Positions 17,877 to 27,292 of a stretch of DNA of 64,000 nt are shown in pieces. Origin of the DNA: Candidatus Zixiibacteriota bacterium (GTDB lineage Bacteria; Zixibacteria; MSB-5A5; GN15; FEB-12); NCBI GenBank assembly GCA_024278935.1, contig JAJRSF010000038.1, positions 124,001 to 188,000 of the forward strand, in the 5' to 3' direction. A program made the position numbers and the translations under genes. Position 1 is the stretch's first letter. Each line of letters starts with the position of its first letter. The notes under the pieces are model-generated. The model was not told the DNA's origin. It saw nothing but the letters and a program-made list of their open reading frames with translations, and made no database searches.

Positions 17877-20800
17877 TTAGATAGGATTTTTGAGGTTATA
17901 TTTATTGATTTTTCTTCTAAATGTAGACAAAGACATGCCGATTGATTTCGCTGCCCGAGATTCAACGTTTTTATGCAGTCGTAGAGCTTCGATAATATGA
18001 TGTTTTTCTGCTAATTCTTTAATTGAAGAAATATTTATATTCTTTAATGAATCAACGAGATTATTTGGCAAATGTGACATAAATACCATTTCACCTTGTT
18101 GCATTATGCATAACCGTCCGATTACATTTTTTAACTCTCGTACATTTCCTGGCCAATTATAATTTTCAAAAAAAGATAATATCTCCGTTGATAATATCGG
18201 AGGATTATTATTTATGGTGTACATCTTAATAAAATGTTCTACAAGGAGGGGAATGTCATCTTTTCTGTCTCGTAAAGGGGGGATAGTAATTGGGATAGTA
18301 TTAATGCGATGATATAAATCTTCTCTAAATTTTCCTTCTTTAACTAATTGTAGTAAATCTTTATTTGTGGCATATATGAATCTGATATCAGTTCTAATCG
18401 TTCTATTGCTGCCAACCTTTTCAAACTGTTGATATTCTATTGCTCTGAGAATTTTAGATTGTACTTTTAAAGGCATATCACCAATTTCATCAATAAAAAT
18501 TGTTCCATTATCAGCAATTGTAAATTTTCCATCACGAGCTTTCACATCAGTTGCAACATTCTTATCTATTCCAAATAATTCACTTTCAATAAGATCTTCA
18601 GCAAATGCTGTACAGTTAATTTTTATAAGTGGCTTTTTTGCTCGTAAACTGAGCTTATGTATAATATCAGTAAAAATTTCTTTACCTGTTCCACTTTCTC
18701 CTAAGAGTAAAATAGTAGCATTCGTTTTCGCTATATTTGGGAGCTTTTCAAAAATTCTATTAATACTTTTATTTTTAGATATAAACTTCCTGTGTGAAGT
18801 TTTTAACTCTAGTTCAGCAACAAGCTCCTGATTGATAATTGATATATTTCTAAAGCTGTCTAAGTTGTTTAAGACAATTGCGAGTAGATTTGATAATAAT
18901 TTGGCAAAATCCACGTCATCTAAAGTAAATAAAGCTGGAATAGTTTGATGGTCGAGATATAAAACTCCAAGTATTTTTCCATTTCTTTTAATTGGGAGAG
19001 AAATAATAGACTGTATATTATGTGCAATGATACTTTTGTATTGATTTGACCGCTTATCTAAAAGTGCATTTTCTATAATTATTGAGCTTTGTGTTTGAAA
19101 TGACTCTAAAGTAATCGATGAACTAAATTTATAAATGTCTGCTAAACAATCTTTGTCACAATTTATATAGGATTTTACTCTGAGCTCAGAGGAATTTTCT
19201 TTTTTTAATAATAGCACTGCTCGCTCAGCACTAGTTTGATCTAGTATAAATTGTAAACACCTTTTAATACTCTCATCATAATTTTCTATGTTTTGCAAAA
19301 TAGAACTTATTTCCTTTACTAGTTCCATATGTGAGTTTGATTTTTGATCTACACTTATTCTTAATTTACTAATTTTATCAATTACTATTAAAGAGTTTTC
19401 AGAATTATCTATTGAATTATAAAGTTCTTTTGACTGTTCGTAAAACTTAATACCTAATTTTAAATTATTATTTTCATATTGCTCTGCTATAAATGATGCT
19501 ACTATAGCTGCAAAATAAACAAAATTGTTTTTTTGAAGCTCTTTATAAATTGCTTTAAGGGATTCTATCGTAGTTATTTCATTATTATGAGAGCTTCTAA
19601 AGAGGTTTAATAAAATTTGGGTACATCTTATCAATGGGTTTTGAGATTTTTCTAGTTTTATTTGGTTTATCTCTACTCTTTGATAAAGAGAGGCAAGCAA
19701 GTAATGAAACAATACCATCGAAGAATAATATCCTTCATTTAACTCCTTTAATTCTAAATATATTTGCCATAGTTTATCTGGCTGTTTTGGTTGTTTTAAG
19801 TTATACCATTCGTTAAGTACTTGGAAAAATCTTAATTGTAGTTGGGAAGTATAATCTTTATAGTATTCAAAGTTTGTTTGAGCTTTATCAAAATAACGCG
19901 TGAAGTCTGATTGATTATTCATGTAAAGAGAAATCTGAACTAAATTTTGATAAATACTTCCAATGTTGCTTTTGATACCATTATTTTTTAAACGAATAAT
20001 AAATAAAAATGTTGCTCTCGATTTATTTAATTTCCCTTCATGTAATTCAACCAAGCCTTTATTTATAAAAAATAAAATTAATTTATTCTCATCAATTAGT
20101 GTATTGTTTGTACTTATTGATTTAAATAAGCATTCCTTGGCTTTTGAATAATTACCTGTTTTAATATAACTTGTAAAGAGGTGATTTAAAATGCTTACAA
20201 TCTTTCCATAAGATTCAAAACTATCTATATTCTTTAAAACTGTCTTACCAATTATGATAGAAGGCTGATAGTCACCTGTTCGAGAGTAATAGTGTATTCC
20301 CATAGTTTGTAATGATGTCAATAGATTTTTCTGTTTATGTTTTTTTGCTTTTTCTATCCCTATCTCAACGTAGAAAATTGCTTTTGAATAATCTCCTCGG
20401 TAATAAAATATTAAACTCAAATAATAATAACCGATAATTTCCGTGTAATAAAATTTATTCTTTTGAGACTGTGTAATAATAGAATTTAATGAATCTTCAG
20501 CTTTCAAATAGTTGCCGTTTCGTATCTCAATGAGGTCCTTTAATGACTTGAATTTGAACTGAGTCTCAATGTCCGAACATTTTAGATGATTATTAATTAT
20601 GCTTAATGCTTTTTCATCCTGGTTCATTGCCAAGTTAAGAACTGTAATTTCATATAAAATCGTTAATTGATTCTCAGAAGTCTCCAGGGGAAGTAGTTGC
20701 TCGAATGCTGCTAATGCTTCTACTGTTTTATTTAAAGCAATGCATGACTCTGCTAAGGTTGTAAGTAAAAAAATATTTTTAGAATCCTGAAGATTGTTAT

Positions 20801-21926
20801 TATTTATTGTGTGTTTCATTAACAAGTAAATTATCAAGAATTTCATATCTTTTTGAAGGATATTTATCTCTCTCATTAACTCTTTTGAAGTATATTTGCA
20901 ATATGTCTTTGAGATGATAGAAATTAATTCTTTTTCAGGTAGATAACATATCCAGTACTCGCCAATTTTTTCTAGCTTACTTTTAAGGATTAAAGATTGA
21001 AGTTGATTAAATGTTTCTCTTTTAGATACAAGACTTTTTGAATGCAGCAAATCTAAGATTTCATCACTAAAACCTACTATCTTATTATCAACTGAAAATA
21101 TCCGTTTTAAAAGGGGGACTTTTATTGATTGTTTCTTGAATTTACTCAAATTATATTTTACTTGAAATATATATAATGCAAATAATGATTGTTTGTAGTT
21201 CGCAGATGCTTCCACACCAATAATCGCATTCTCAGTTAAAGCTTCAAGTAAAGAAGATAATGATTTCTGATTTAAATTATCTTTAAGTCTACTTATAAAT
21301 CGATTAAAGTTCTGTGGCGATGGAATTTTTTTATAGAGTTTTTCTAGAGTTACAGCAAGTGCATAATAATCTGCTGGGTTGTCGATTATATCGTTTTTTA
21401 TAATGTCAGGAGTTATATAATCAGCAGTTCCTTTAACAATTGCGTTACATTTTGACTGATGTTCAGTGATAAATTCTAAATCAATGAGGATGATTTTACG
21501 AGTACTTTTATTATACATGAAATTAGATAATTTAATATCACAATGAACAAGATTACATTCATGCAGGTGATCTAAAATGAAACAGATTTGTTTTAAGAAA
21601 AAGATGCAATCTGATAAAAATATTTTTTCAGTTAATGGCTCCCAGATTGATGAATCTAAATACGGATAAACGACCAGTATGTTATTTTTTATCTTCTGTA
21701 GCTTTATAGGCGATAATATCAAGTTTGATTTAATTGTTTTTGCTAACTTGAATGAATTTGAGAGGTGCTCAATTTTGAAGTCATCTGTGAAGTCTCCAAT
21801 ATTCGAATGAACACTTTTTATAAAAACAGTTTGCCCCGTTTTTTTATCAAAGCTACGATACGATATTGTGAAATCATTTGATTGAATAATATTGTCTAAA
21901 GTATAATCATGTTTCGTCGATGCCAT
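17877..21926 (-). CDS. Ser/Thr kinase-TPR-GAF-AAA+-Fis hybrid transcription regulator
   Basis: This 1349-residue cytoplasmic regulator starts with a protein kinase domain (about 1-270). It has K37 in VFIK, catalytic HCDIKLSN at 128-135 and a DLE triplet (149-151) in place of DFG; the glycine-rich loop is degenerate. A long helical TPR-like array spans about 370-830. A GAF domain (about 890-1040) contains LPIKRNGKILGVLYLDH. An AAA+ domain of the sigma54-activator family follows, with Walker A GESGTGKE (1076-1083) and Walker B TIFIDEIGD (1142-1150). The loop that should read GAFTGA is NVATDVKAR (1123-1131). A Fis-type HTH ends the protein (NVESRAAKSIGMSLSTFRRKI). Loss of GAFTGA argues against ordinary sigma54 activation. 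No ribosome site is visible before ATG 21926. Ligand and targets are unknown. Confidence 0.88.
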   Translation of the reverse strand: MASTKHDYTLDNIIQSNDFTISYRSFDKKTGQTVFIKSVHSNIGDFTDDFKIEHLSNSFKLAKTIKSNLILSPIKLQKIKNNILVVYPYLDSSIWEPLTEKIFLSDCIFFLKQICFILDHLHECNLVHCDIKLSNFMYNKSTRKIILIDLEFITEHQSKCNAIVKGTADYITPDIIKNDIIDNPADYYALAVTLEKLYKKIPSPQNFNRFISRLKDNLNQKSLSSLLEALTENAIIGVEASANYKQSLFALYIFQVKYNLSKFKKQSIKVPLLKRIFSVDNKIVGFSDEILDLLHSKSLVSKRETFNQLQSLILKSKLEKIGEYWICYLPEKELISIISKTYCKYTSKELMREINILQKDMKFLIIYLLMKHTINNNNLQDSKNIFLLTTLAESCIALNKTVEALAAFEQLLPLETSENQLTILYEITVLNLAMNQDEKALSIINNHLKCSDIETQFKFKSLKDLIEIRNGNYLKAEDSLNSIITQSQKNKFYYTEIIGYYYLSLIFYYRGDYSKAIFYVEIGIEKAKKHKQKNLLTSLQTMGIHYYSRTGDYQPSIIIGKTVLKNIDSFESYGKIVSILNHLFTSYIKTGNYSKAKECLFKSISTNNTLIDENKLILFFINKGLVELHEGKLNKSRATFLFIIRLKNNGIKSNIGSIYQNLVQISLYMNNQSDFTRYFDKAQTNFEYYKDYTSQLQLRFFQVLNEWYNLKQPKQPDKLWQIYLELKELNEGYYSSMVLFHYLLASLYQRVEINQIKLEKSQNPLIRCTQILLNLFRSSHNNEITTIESLKAIYKELQKNNFVYFAAIVASFIAEQYENNNLKLGIKFYEQSKELYNSIDNSENSLIVIDKISKLRISVDQKSNSHMELVKEISSILQNIENYDESIKRCLQFILDQTSAERAVLLLKKENSSELRVKSYINCDKDCLADIYKFSSSITLESFQTQSSIIIENALLDKRSNQYKSIIAHNIQSIISLPIKRNGKILGVLYLDHQTIPALFTLDDVDFAKLLSNLLAIVLNNLDSFRNISIINQELVAELELKTSHRKFISKNKSINRIFEKLPNIAKTNATILLLGESGTGKEIFTDIIHKLSLRAKKPLIKINCTAFAEDLIESELFGIDKNVATDVKARDGKFTIADNGTIFIDEIGDMPLKVQSKILRAIEYQQFEKVGSNRTIRTDIRFIYATNKDLLQLVKEGKFREDLYHRINTIPITIPPLRDRKDDIPLLVEHFIKMYTINNNPPILSTEILSFFENYNWPGNVRELKNVIGRLCIMQQGEMVFMSHLPNNLVDSLKNINISSIKELAEKHHIIEALRLHKNVESRAAKSIGMSLSTFRRKINKYNLKNPI

Positions 21927-22471
21927 GTTTAAATTTACAAAATAATTTCAAAAAACCCATAACAAAATCCACTAAAATCAACATTCATTGGCTTTCACTG
22001 CCAGAATTGTCACTCATTTGAGGGTCAATAAGTGTTGTTAAGCAATTTGTGGGTACAGAATAGTTTAACTTAATGTAAAGATAAATTTATTGTTTGAAGG
22101 TCTTATGGCAATACTCTTCATGAAATTGATGGCATTCTCATCCTCATGTAAGTCTGATCTAGAATCAAAAAAACTTTTACCCATTAATTTGTGTTAAAGC
22201 TCTCGTGATTATCATTACTATTTACCGACTTGTGAAAGTTTAAAAGAAATTACTAAGCTTGATGAAATTCAGTTTAAAACTTATAACAATAATTGAAATG
22301 TGAGTTTTGAAATTATGCTTGTGCCAGATTTGTGCCATATCTAATGCTAAAACAATCAAAAACATTCAAAAAAAACTAGAAACAACCAAACGTAAACTCT
22401 GCTGTAAGTCAGAGATAAACAAGAAGTTATGCTGTAAAATGTTTTGGTTGAGAAAGTTAGAAATTGTATAG

Positions 22472-22498
22472 GGTTCGAATCCTACCTCCTCCGCATAT
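22472..22498 (+). repeat. tRNA 3'-end-like 27-bp direct repeat, copy 1
   Basis: The sequence begins GGTTCGAATCC and ends CTCCGCATAT. GGTTCGAATCC is a T-arm consensus, and the following CCTCCGCA looks like an acceptor 3' strand plus discriminator base. No matching 5' acceptor (GCGGAGG), D-arm or anticodon arm occurs upstream, so this is a fragment and not a tRNA gene. Confidence 0.65.
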
Positions 22499-22563
22499 TT
22501 CATATGTTTTATAAAAATTCAATTATTATAATTATCTGTAGTACTAATAAAGCCGTCAAAGAC

Positions 22564-22590
22564 GGTTCGAATCCTACCTCCTCCGCATAT
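22564..22590 (+). repeat. tRNA 3'-end-like 27-bp direct repeat, copy 2
   Basis: Identical over 27 bp to 22472-22498 and spaced 92 bp from it; both are followed within 5 bp by ATATGTTTTA. It is preceded by a small hairpin (CCGTC-AAA-GACGG). Tandem copies are what repeated integration or loss at a tRNA-end target would leave. Confidence 0.65.
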
Positions 22591-22972
22591 AAATATATGT
22601 TTTACCGCTTCGCGTATTGTCGAAGTTTTTTTTATGAATAATTCCCGACTACTTCTTTTTTAAAGAACAATTCGATATGTATCTCAAGTTCTCCTCCATT
22701 AAACAGGCTGAAGCCTGCTTTATTAAAATTCTAATTCATTTTACTTACTCAAAATATTAGTTCAACATATGTCCCATGTTATCAGCCATAATTCAGATAT
22801 CTAATTAAAATTTACATATTGATACTATCTTTCATTTATATAAAACATGCTTAGTCACTGTCTATATCGAATTTTTCTGACATTTATAGTTTATTCTGCA
22901 ACATACTTAAAATTTAAAAACCTATATAAGTTTGCTGTTCAGTTTTTGCACAATAGTGCCGAATAATATTGT

Positions 22973-25555
22973 ATGAAAAATAGATTAAAGAATCTTGGTA
23001 ATATATCTGTGCTTGAATCTGATAATGAGAATCAGGTAAATCAAAAACAAGTAATAGAAGAACTTCAAAAAAAAACATATGACCTTGGAGAAAGAGTAAA
23101 AGAACTCAATTGTCTCTATACTATTTCTCATCTTATTGAAAAACCTGATGTTACTTTGGATGAAATACTTCAAGGAACAGTAAATATAATACCGCCGTCA
23201 TGGCAATATCCCGAAATCACTTGTGCAAAAATCACATTTAAAAATAATGTATATACTACTGACAATTTTCTTGAAACTGAATGGTTACAGCAATGCCATA
23301 TAAATAACCACAGACAAATAGTTGGTTCAATCGAAATATACTATTTTAAAAAAATGCCTGACTTTGATGAAGGACCATTTCTCAAAGAAGAGCGTAGTCT
23401 TATTACGGCAATCTCAGAAAGATTAGGTAAGGAATTTGAAAGGATTGAGGCAGAGAAAGAATTACGGAAAACTAATGCTGAATTGGAACAACGTGTTGCA
23501 GAACGAACGTCAGAACTCGCTCAAGCCAATATGTTGTTAGAAATAGATATATCCAAACGCATACAATGTGAAGAAGCGTTACGTGAGAGTGAAGAGAAAT
23601 TTAGAGTACTTGTTGAAACTACTACTGATTTGGTATGGGAAATAAACAGTAAAGCTATTTTTACATATGTCAGTCCACAGATTGAAAATATTTTAGGGTA
23701 CAAGCCTGAAGAGATAATTGGAGAATCAGGTTTTCTTTTAATGCTACCTGAAGAACAAGAAAAATTTGGGGAGATTTTTGACAAGTTGAGAATAAAGGGT
23801 GATCCTATTTTATCAGAGGCAACTCTCAATTCACATAAAGACGGTAGCCTGGTTATACTTGAATCAAATGGGACAGCAGTCTATGACGATAATGGAAATG
23901 TCATTGGGTATAGAGGTGTTGCACGAGATATCACCAAACATAAACAGGCGGAAGATGCGTTACGTGAGAGTGAAAAGAAGTTCCGTACACTTGTAGAAAA
24001 TTCCAGTGATTGGATATGGGAAGTAAATAGTGATTGTGTCTATACTTATGTCAGTCCTCAAATTGAAACTATATTGGGGTACACACCAAAAGAGGTTCTT
24101 GGTAAATCTCCGTTCGAATTTATGTCACTTGCAGAAAAGGAAAAAGTTGGAAAGATTTTCAATAATCTAAGTGAAAAAGGTGAGCCTATCATCTCGATAG
24201 AAAACATCAATACACATAAAGACGGCAGCCAGGTTATCCTAGAAACTAGTGGAGTTGCAGTTCTCGACGAAGAAGGAAATATCACCGGATATAGAGGTAT
24301 TGATCGGGACATCACAATTCGAAAGCAATTTGAGAACAAATTAAATGAAGAACGCAAGCGTGCTCAAACCTATCTTGATATTGCGAATGTATTGTTTGTT
24401 GCTCTTGACGATTCAGGTATAGTAACCTTAGTAAACCAAAAAACTTGTGAGATTTTTGGATATACAGAAGAAGAGATGGTTGGAAAAAACTGGTTTGATA
24501 ATTTCATACCTGAACATCTGCGAGCGATGGTGAAAGATGTAGCGAAACAGCTCATGCAAGGCATAATCAAAACTGTAGAGTACTTCGAGAATCCTGTCCT
24601 AACGAAAAGTGGTGATGAACGTATAATCGCATGGTACAACACAATAGTACGAGATAGTAATGGAATTATTATTGGCAATATTTCTTCGGGAGAAGATATT
24701 ACTGAACGGGTTCAAGCTGAAGAAGCTCTCAAAGAGAGTGAAGAAAAATTTTCAAAGATATTTATGACAAGTCCTAACCCAATTACAATTACATCTTTAG
24801 AAAGGGGAGAAATTGTTGATGTCAATCAAAGCTGTGAAGAAGCTTTTGGATACTCAAAAGAAGAGGTAACGGGAAGAACCACTTTGGATTTGGATTTATG
24901 GTGTTCTTCCAACGAACGTAATAAATTCAAAGACGCTCTTAAAGAAAATGAATCATTGAAAGATTTTGAATTGAAAATTAAGCGAAAAGACGGAAAAATA
25001 CGAACTTGCTTGGTAGCCTTTTCTAAAATACAACTTAATTCTAAGTCTTATATTGTGTCTGTCGCTTTAGATGTAACTGAGAGAAAATTACAAAAAATAG
25101 CTTTAGTAGAAGCAAATAAACTATTAGCAAATGAAAAAGTGCTTTTGAGTAACAAAAATATTGCTCTTCAGGAAGTTCTTGGGCGGATTGCAGATCAAAA
25201 AGAAGAAATAAAATTACAATTACATAAAAATATAAGTAATGTAATATTACCAATGATAGAACCGCTTAAAAAAGCAGCAGAGCCTTCATTTATAAATATG
25301 CTTAATTTATTAGAATCAAGTTTGACTGAAATAACATCACCATTAGTCGATAGACTCGAAAATCTCTATGCAAAACTTACCCCTAGAGAAACAGAGATTT
25401 GTAATTTGATAAAAGCCGGTTTTGATTCCAAAGAGATTGCCGACAATCTTCATTTATCTGTAAACACAATTCATACCCAAAGACGTAGAATTAGAAAAAA
25501 ACTGGGTATAAATGATAACAAAACCAATCTTACAAACTATTTAAAATCTATATAA
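22973..25555 (+). CDS. Multi-PAS sensor regulator with C-terminal LuxR-type HTH
   Basis: This 860-residue protein starts with a GAF-like region (about 45-165) and a coiled coil (LRKTNAELEQRVAERTSEL, about 167-185). Four PAS/PAC units follow at about 205-320, 330-445, 465-580 and 590-700. The first two are recent duplicates (YVSPQIENILGY.PEE and YVSPQIETILGYTPKE). A helical linker then leads to a LuxR/GerE HTH (LTPRETEICNLIKAGFDSKEIADNLHLSVNTIHTQRRRIRKKLGI, about 800-845). There is no kinase or receiver domain and no membrane segment, so it is a soluble one-component sensor-regulator. The same linker plus HTH recurs in the 62610-63467 gene. Start ATG 22973 has no ribosome site. Ligands and targets are unknown. 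Confidence 0.87.
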   Translation: MKNRLKNLGNISVLESDNENQVNQKQVIEELQKKTYDLGERVKELNCLYTISHLIEKPDVTLDEILQGTVNIIPPSWQYPEITCAKITFKNNVYTTDNFLETEWLQQCHINNHRQIVGSIEIYYFKKMPDFDEGPFLKEERSLITAISERLGKEFERIEAEKELRKTNAELEQRVAERTSELAQANMLLEIDISKRIQCEEALRESEEKFRVLVETTTDLVWEINSKAIFTYVSPQIENILGYKPEEIIGESGFLLMLPEEQEKFGEIFDKLRIKGDPILSEATLNSHKDGSLVILESNGTAVYDDNGNVIGYRGVARDITKHKQAEDALRESEKKFRTLVENSSDWIWEVNSDCVYTYVSPQIETILGYTPKEVLGKSPFEFMSLAEKEKVGKIFNNLSEKGEPIISIENINTHKDGSQVILETSGVAVLDEEGNITGYRGIDRDITIRKQFENKLNEERKRAQTYLDIANVLFVALDDSGIVTLVNQKTCEIFGYTEEEMVGKNWFDNFIPEHLRAMVKDVAKQLMQGIIKTVEYFENPVLTKSGDERIIAWYNTIVRDSNGIIIGNISSGEDITERVQAEEALKESEEKFSKIFMTSPNPITITSLERGEIVDVNQSCEEAFGYSKEEVTGRTTLDLDLWCSSNERNKFKDALKENESLKDFELKIKRKDGKIRTCLVAFSKIQLNSKSYIVSVALDVTERKLQKIALVEANKLLANEKVLLSNKNIALQEVLGRIADQKEEIKLQLHKNISNVILPMIEPLKKAAEPSFINMLNLLESSLTEITSPLVDRLENLYAKLTPRETEICNLIKAGFDSKEIADNLHLSVNTIHTQRRRIRKKLGINDNKTNLTNYLKSI

Positions 25556-25787
25556 CTCAATTATAGCTTTAAAAAAGAGTCTGTACTCTATCAATAAGTA
25601 CACTACTTAAAACTCCCTTAAAATATTTTAATTGAGACATATCTATACTCAATAATGTATCAACCTTTCATCATCAAGCAAACATTAACATTTCCCGAAA
25701 AACAAAACATGAAATGTATTATTACGTTTTGACTGTTAAAATATCTAAAACGAGTATATGGGTCAATTTATTAAAGAAGGGAATTGG

Positions 25788-27275
25788 ATGAAAACATTCT
25801 TTAAAGAATCAAACTTACGGAGGAGAGCTTTCAAGCAGTTCTGTACGCTTTGTTTAATGCTTTTGATGCTTTCCACTTCATCTTTTGGACAGGATTTTAA
25901 CCAACTTCTAAAAGCTGTAGATAAGATTGAATCCAATCTGAAAGCGTTAATTGAAAAAGAATCAGGCAAGCGTACTGCTGAAATAATCCGTTTGGAGGAT
26001 AAGATGTCATCAACTCCGACATCTTCAGACAATAAAATCTTAGCGGAACTTGCTGAAAAAATAGAAGAGATACAAAATAAACTTATTGATATGCCATCCA
26101 ATGATGAAAATATCAGTCAGAATGATTTTGGTTCTATTACCGACGATATTAAATTTTTGAAATCAGAGATATTATCTTTAAAAGAATCCCAACAGTCGTT
26201 TTCAAATCAAAATACTGTCGAGGCGAATAATTCTAATCAGGATTTTTCAAAATTAACAAATCAATTAACATCTATTTCAGAAAGTCTACATGAGTTAGCA
26301 GAGCATGATGAAGATGAAGTAGCTCCCGGTCTTGATATTTCCGGTTTTTTTGATGTTGTCAATAGTTACGACCAATCACCTCAAGACAACACTAATTTCG
26401 GATTAGGACAAGCCGAAGTTGATTTAGCTCATGAACTGGCAAACAATGTAGCGGTCGAAATCGCTATTGCTTACAACGCTGATGATGCTCTTTTCGAATT
26501 AGGTGCTGCTCTGATTGACATTCACATAAGTGGTTCAGACAACAATAAAAGTAGCCACATCAATTCAAATTTAATCAATCATACCAGCTTGATCGTCGGT
26601 CAATTTGATGTCCCATTCGGAGTGGACTTCTTGTCGTACCCATCTATTGACCGCAAGCTGGTTACTACTTCTAGAGTCGTTGATCTTACTCATGGTGGTT
26701 GGAACGATTTTGGTGTTCAATTTATGATTGATTCACGGTATGGTAATTTTGTTACTTTTTTAGTTAATGGCTTTGAATCATCTACTGAAGTTATTGATGA
26801 TGTCGCTTCGTTAGCTACAGGTGTTGATGTATATGAAGAAATAAATACTACTCCGTCTAATGCCTTTGGGTTTAGAGCCGGTTTTAAACAATTATCAAAT
26901 CTTGAAATAGGAACTTCTGTTGCTACCGGATTGAATAAATCTGATAAGAGCGAAATGGTTCTTTGGGGAGCGGATTTGCAGTATGATCTAGGTTATCTCC
27001 TTTTCAAAGGAGAGTATATTACTCATTCTTTGAATCGTTCTGTTGCTAAAGAAGAAAACTCAGGGTTTTATTTTCAATCAATTGGATATATCAACAAGTT
27101 TTTCGTAACCGGTCGTTATGGCTCATTCAAACCGGATGGTTTAGAATCAATCGGTCAATTTTCTTTGGGCGGCGGCTATGAAATTATCGATGGTGTAGAA
27201 GTGAGAATGGAAACATTAATAAATGAAAATAGTGATTTAAATCAAACAATGTTACAAATGGTAACAGAGTTTTAA
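25788..27275 (+). CDS. Porin-like outer-membrane beta-barrel with N-terminal coiled coil
   Basis: I choose ATG 25788 (495 residues) over the in-frame ATG at 25758 because AAGAAGGGA lies 6-8 bp upstream and the signal peptide (ending SSFG-Q) then has normal length. After the signal peptide comes a helical segment of about 150 residues rich in Glu, Lys, Ser and Gln, probably a periplasmic coiled coil. The barrel part begins GLDISGFFDVVNSYDQ and contains alternating strands such as HTSLIVGQFDVPFGVDFLSY and GGWNDFGVQFMID, ending in a strand with terminal Phe. It fits a porin-like family; solute unknown. It is 17 bp upstream of the chemoreceptor gene, which suggests joint expression of uptake and sensing. 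Confidence 0.7.
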   Translation: MKTFFKESNLRRRAFKQFCTLCLMLLMLSTSSFGQDFNQLLKAVDKIESNLKALIEKESGKRTAEIIRLEDKMSSTPTSSDNKILAELAEKIEEIQNKLIDMPSNDENISQNDFGSITDDIKFLKSEILSLKESQQSFSNQNTVEANNSNQDFSKLTNQLTSISESLHELAEHDEDEVAPGLDISGFFDVVNSYDQSPQDNTNFGLGQAEVDLAHELANNVAVEIAIAYNADDALFELGAALIDIHISGSDNNKSSHINSNLINHTSLIVGQFDVPFGVDFLSYPSIDRKLVTTSRVVDLTHGGWNDFGVQFMIDSRYGNFVTFLVNGFESSTEVIDDVASLATGVDVYEEINTTPSNAFGFRAGFKQLSNLEIGTSVATGLNKSDKSEMVLWGADLQYDLGYLLFKGEYITHSLNRSVAKEENSGFYFQSIGYINKFFVTGRYGSFKPDGLESIGQFSLGGGYEIIDGVEVRMETLINENSDLNQTMLQMVTEF

Positions 27276-27292
27276 CAAGAGGAGTGTAGATT

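Larger units (their letters stand above)
22321..22694 (+). repeat. Right copy of the dispersed tRNA-3'-end-like repeat
   Basis: The order of motifs matches the left copy: GTGCCAGATTTGTGCCA (22321-22337), AACAATCAAAAACATTC (22350-22366), tRNA-end-like cores, TATGTTTTA boxes, and ATATGTATCTCAAGTTCTCC (22675-22694). Both copies are in the same orientation, about 6 kb apart. The pattern resembles the end of an integrase-type element next to a tRNA target, but no integrase is present here. Confidence 0.5.
21927..22972. other. 1-kb gap with the right tRNA-end-like repeats, no gene seen
   Basis: No convincing gene lies here. The first 390 bp (21927-22320) are AT-rich upstream sequence of the minus-strand regulator. 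From 22321 to about 22700 lies the right copy of the dispersed repeat with two tRNA-3'-end-like cores. A small hairpin CAGGC-TGAA-GCCTG with trailing T residues sits near 22704-22722. The remainder up to 22972 is AT-rich and has no motif I can defend. Confidence 0.55.

Noticed and set aside
22472-22590. tRNA gene suggested by GGTTCGAATCC and the CCTCCGCA end
   Set aside because: Only the T-arm and 3' acceptor side are present; no matching 5' acceptor, D-arm or anticodon arm occurs in the preceding 90 bp of either copy.
22444-22641. 65-codon plus-strand frame overlapping the tRNA-end repeats
   Set aside because: It consists of the repeated att-like sequence, lacks a ribosome site, and its composition is not protein-like.
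22930-22972. Sigma54 promoter before the multi-PAS regulator (TTGCA seen near 22946)
   Set aside because: No GG of a -24 box at the required spacing was found.
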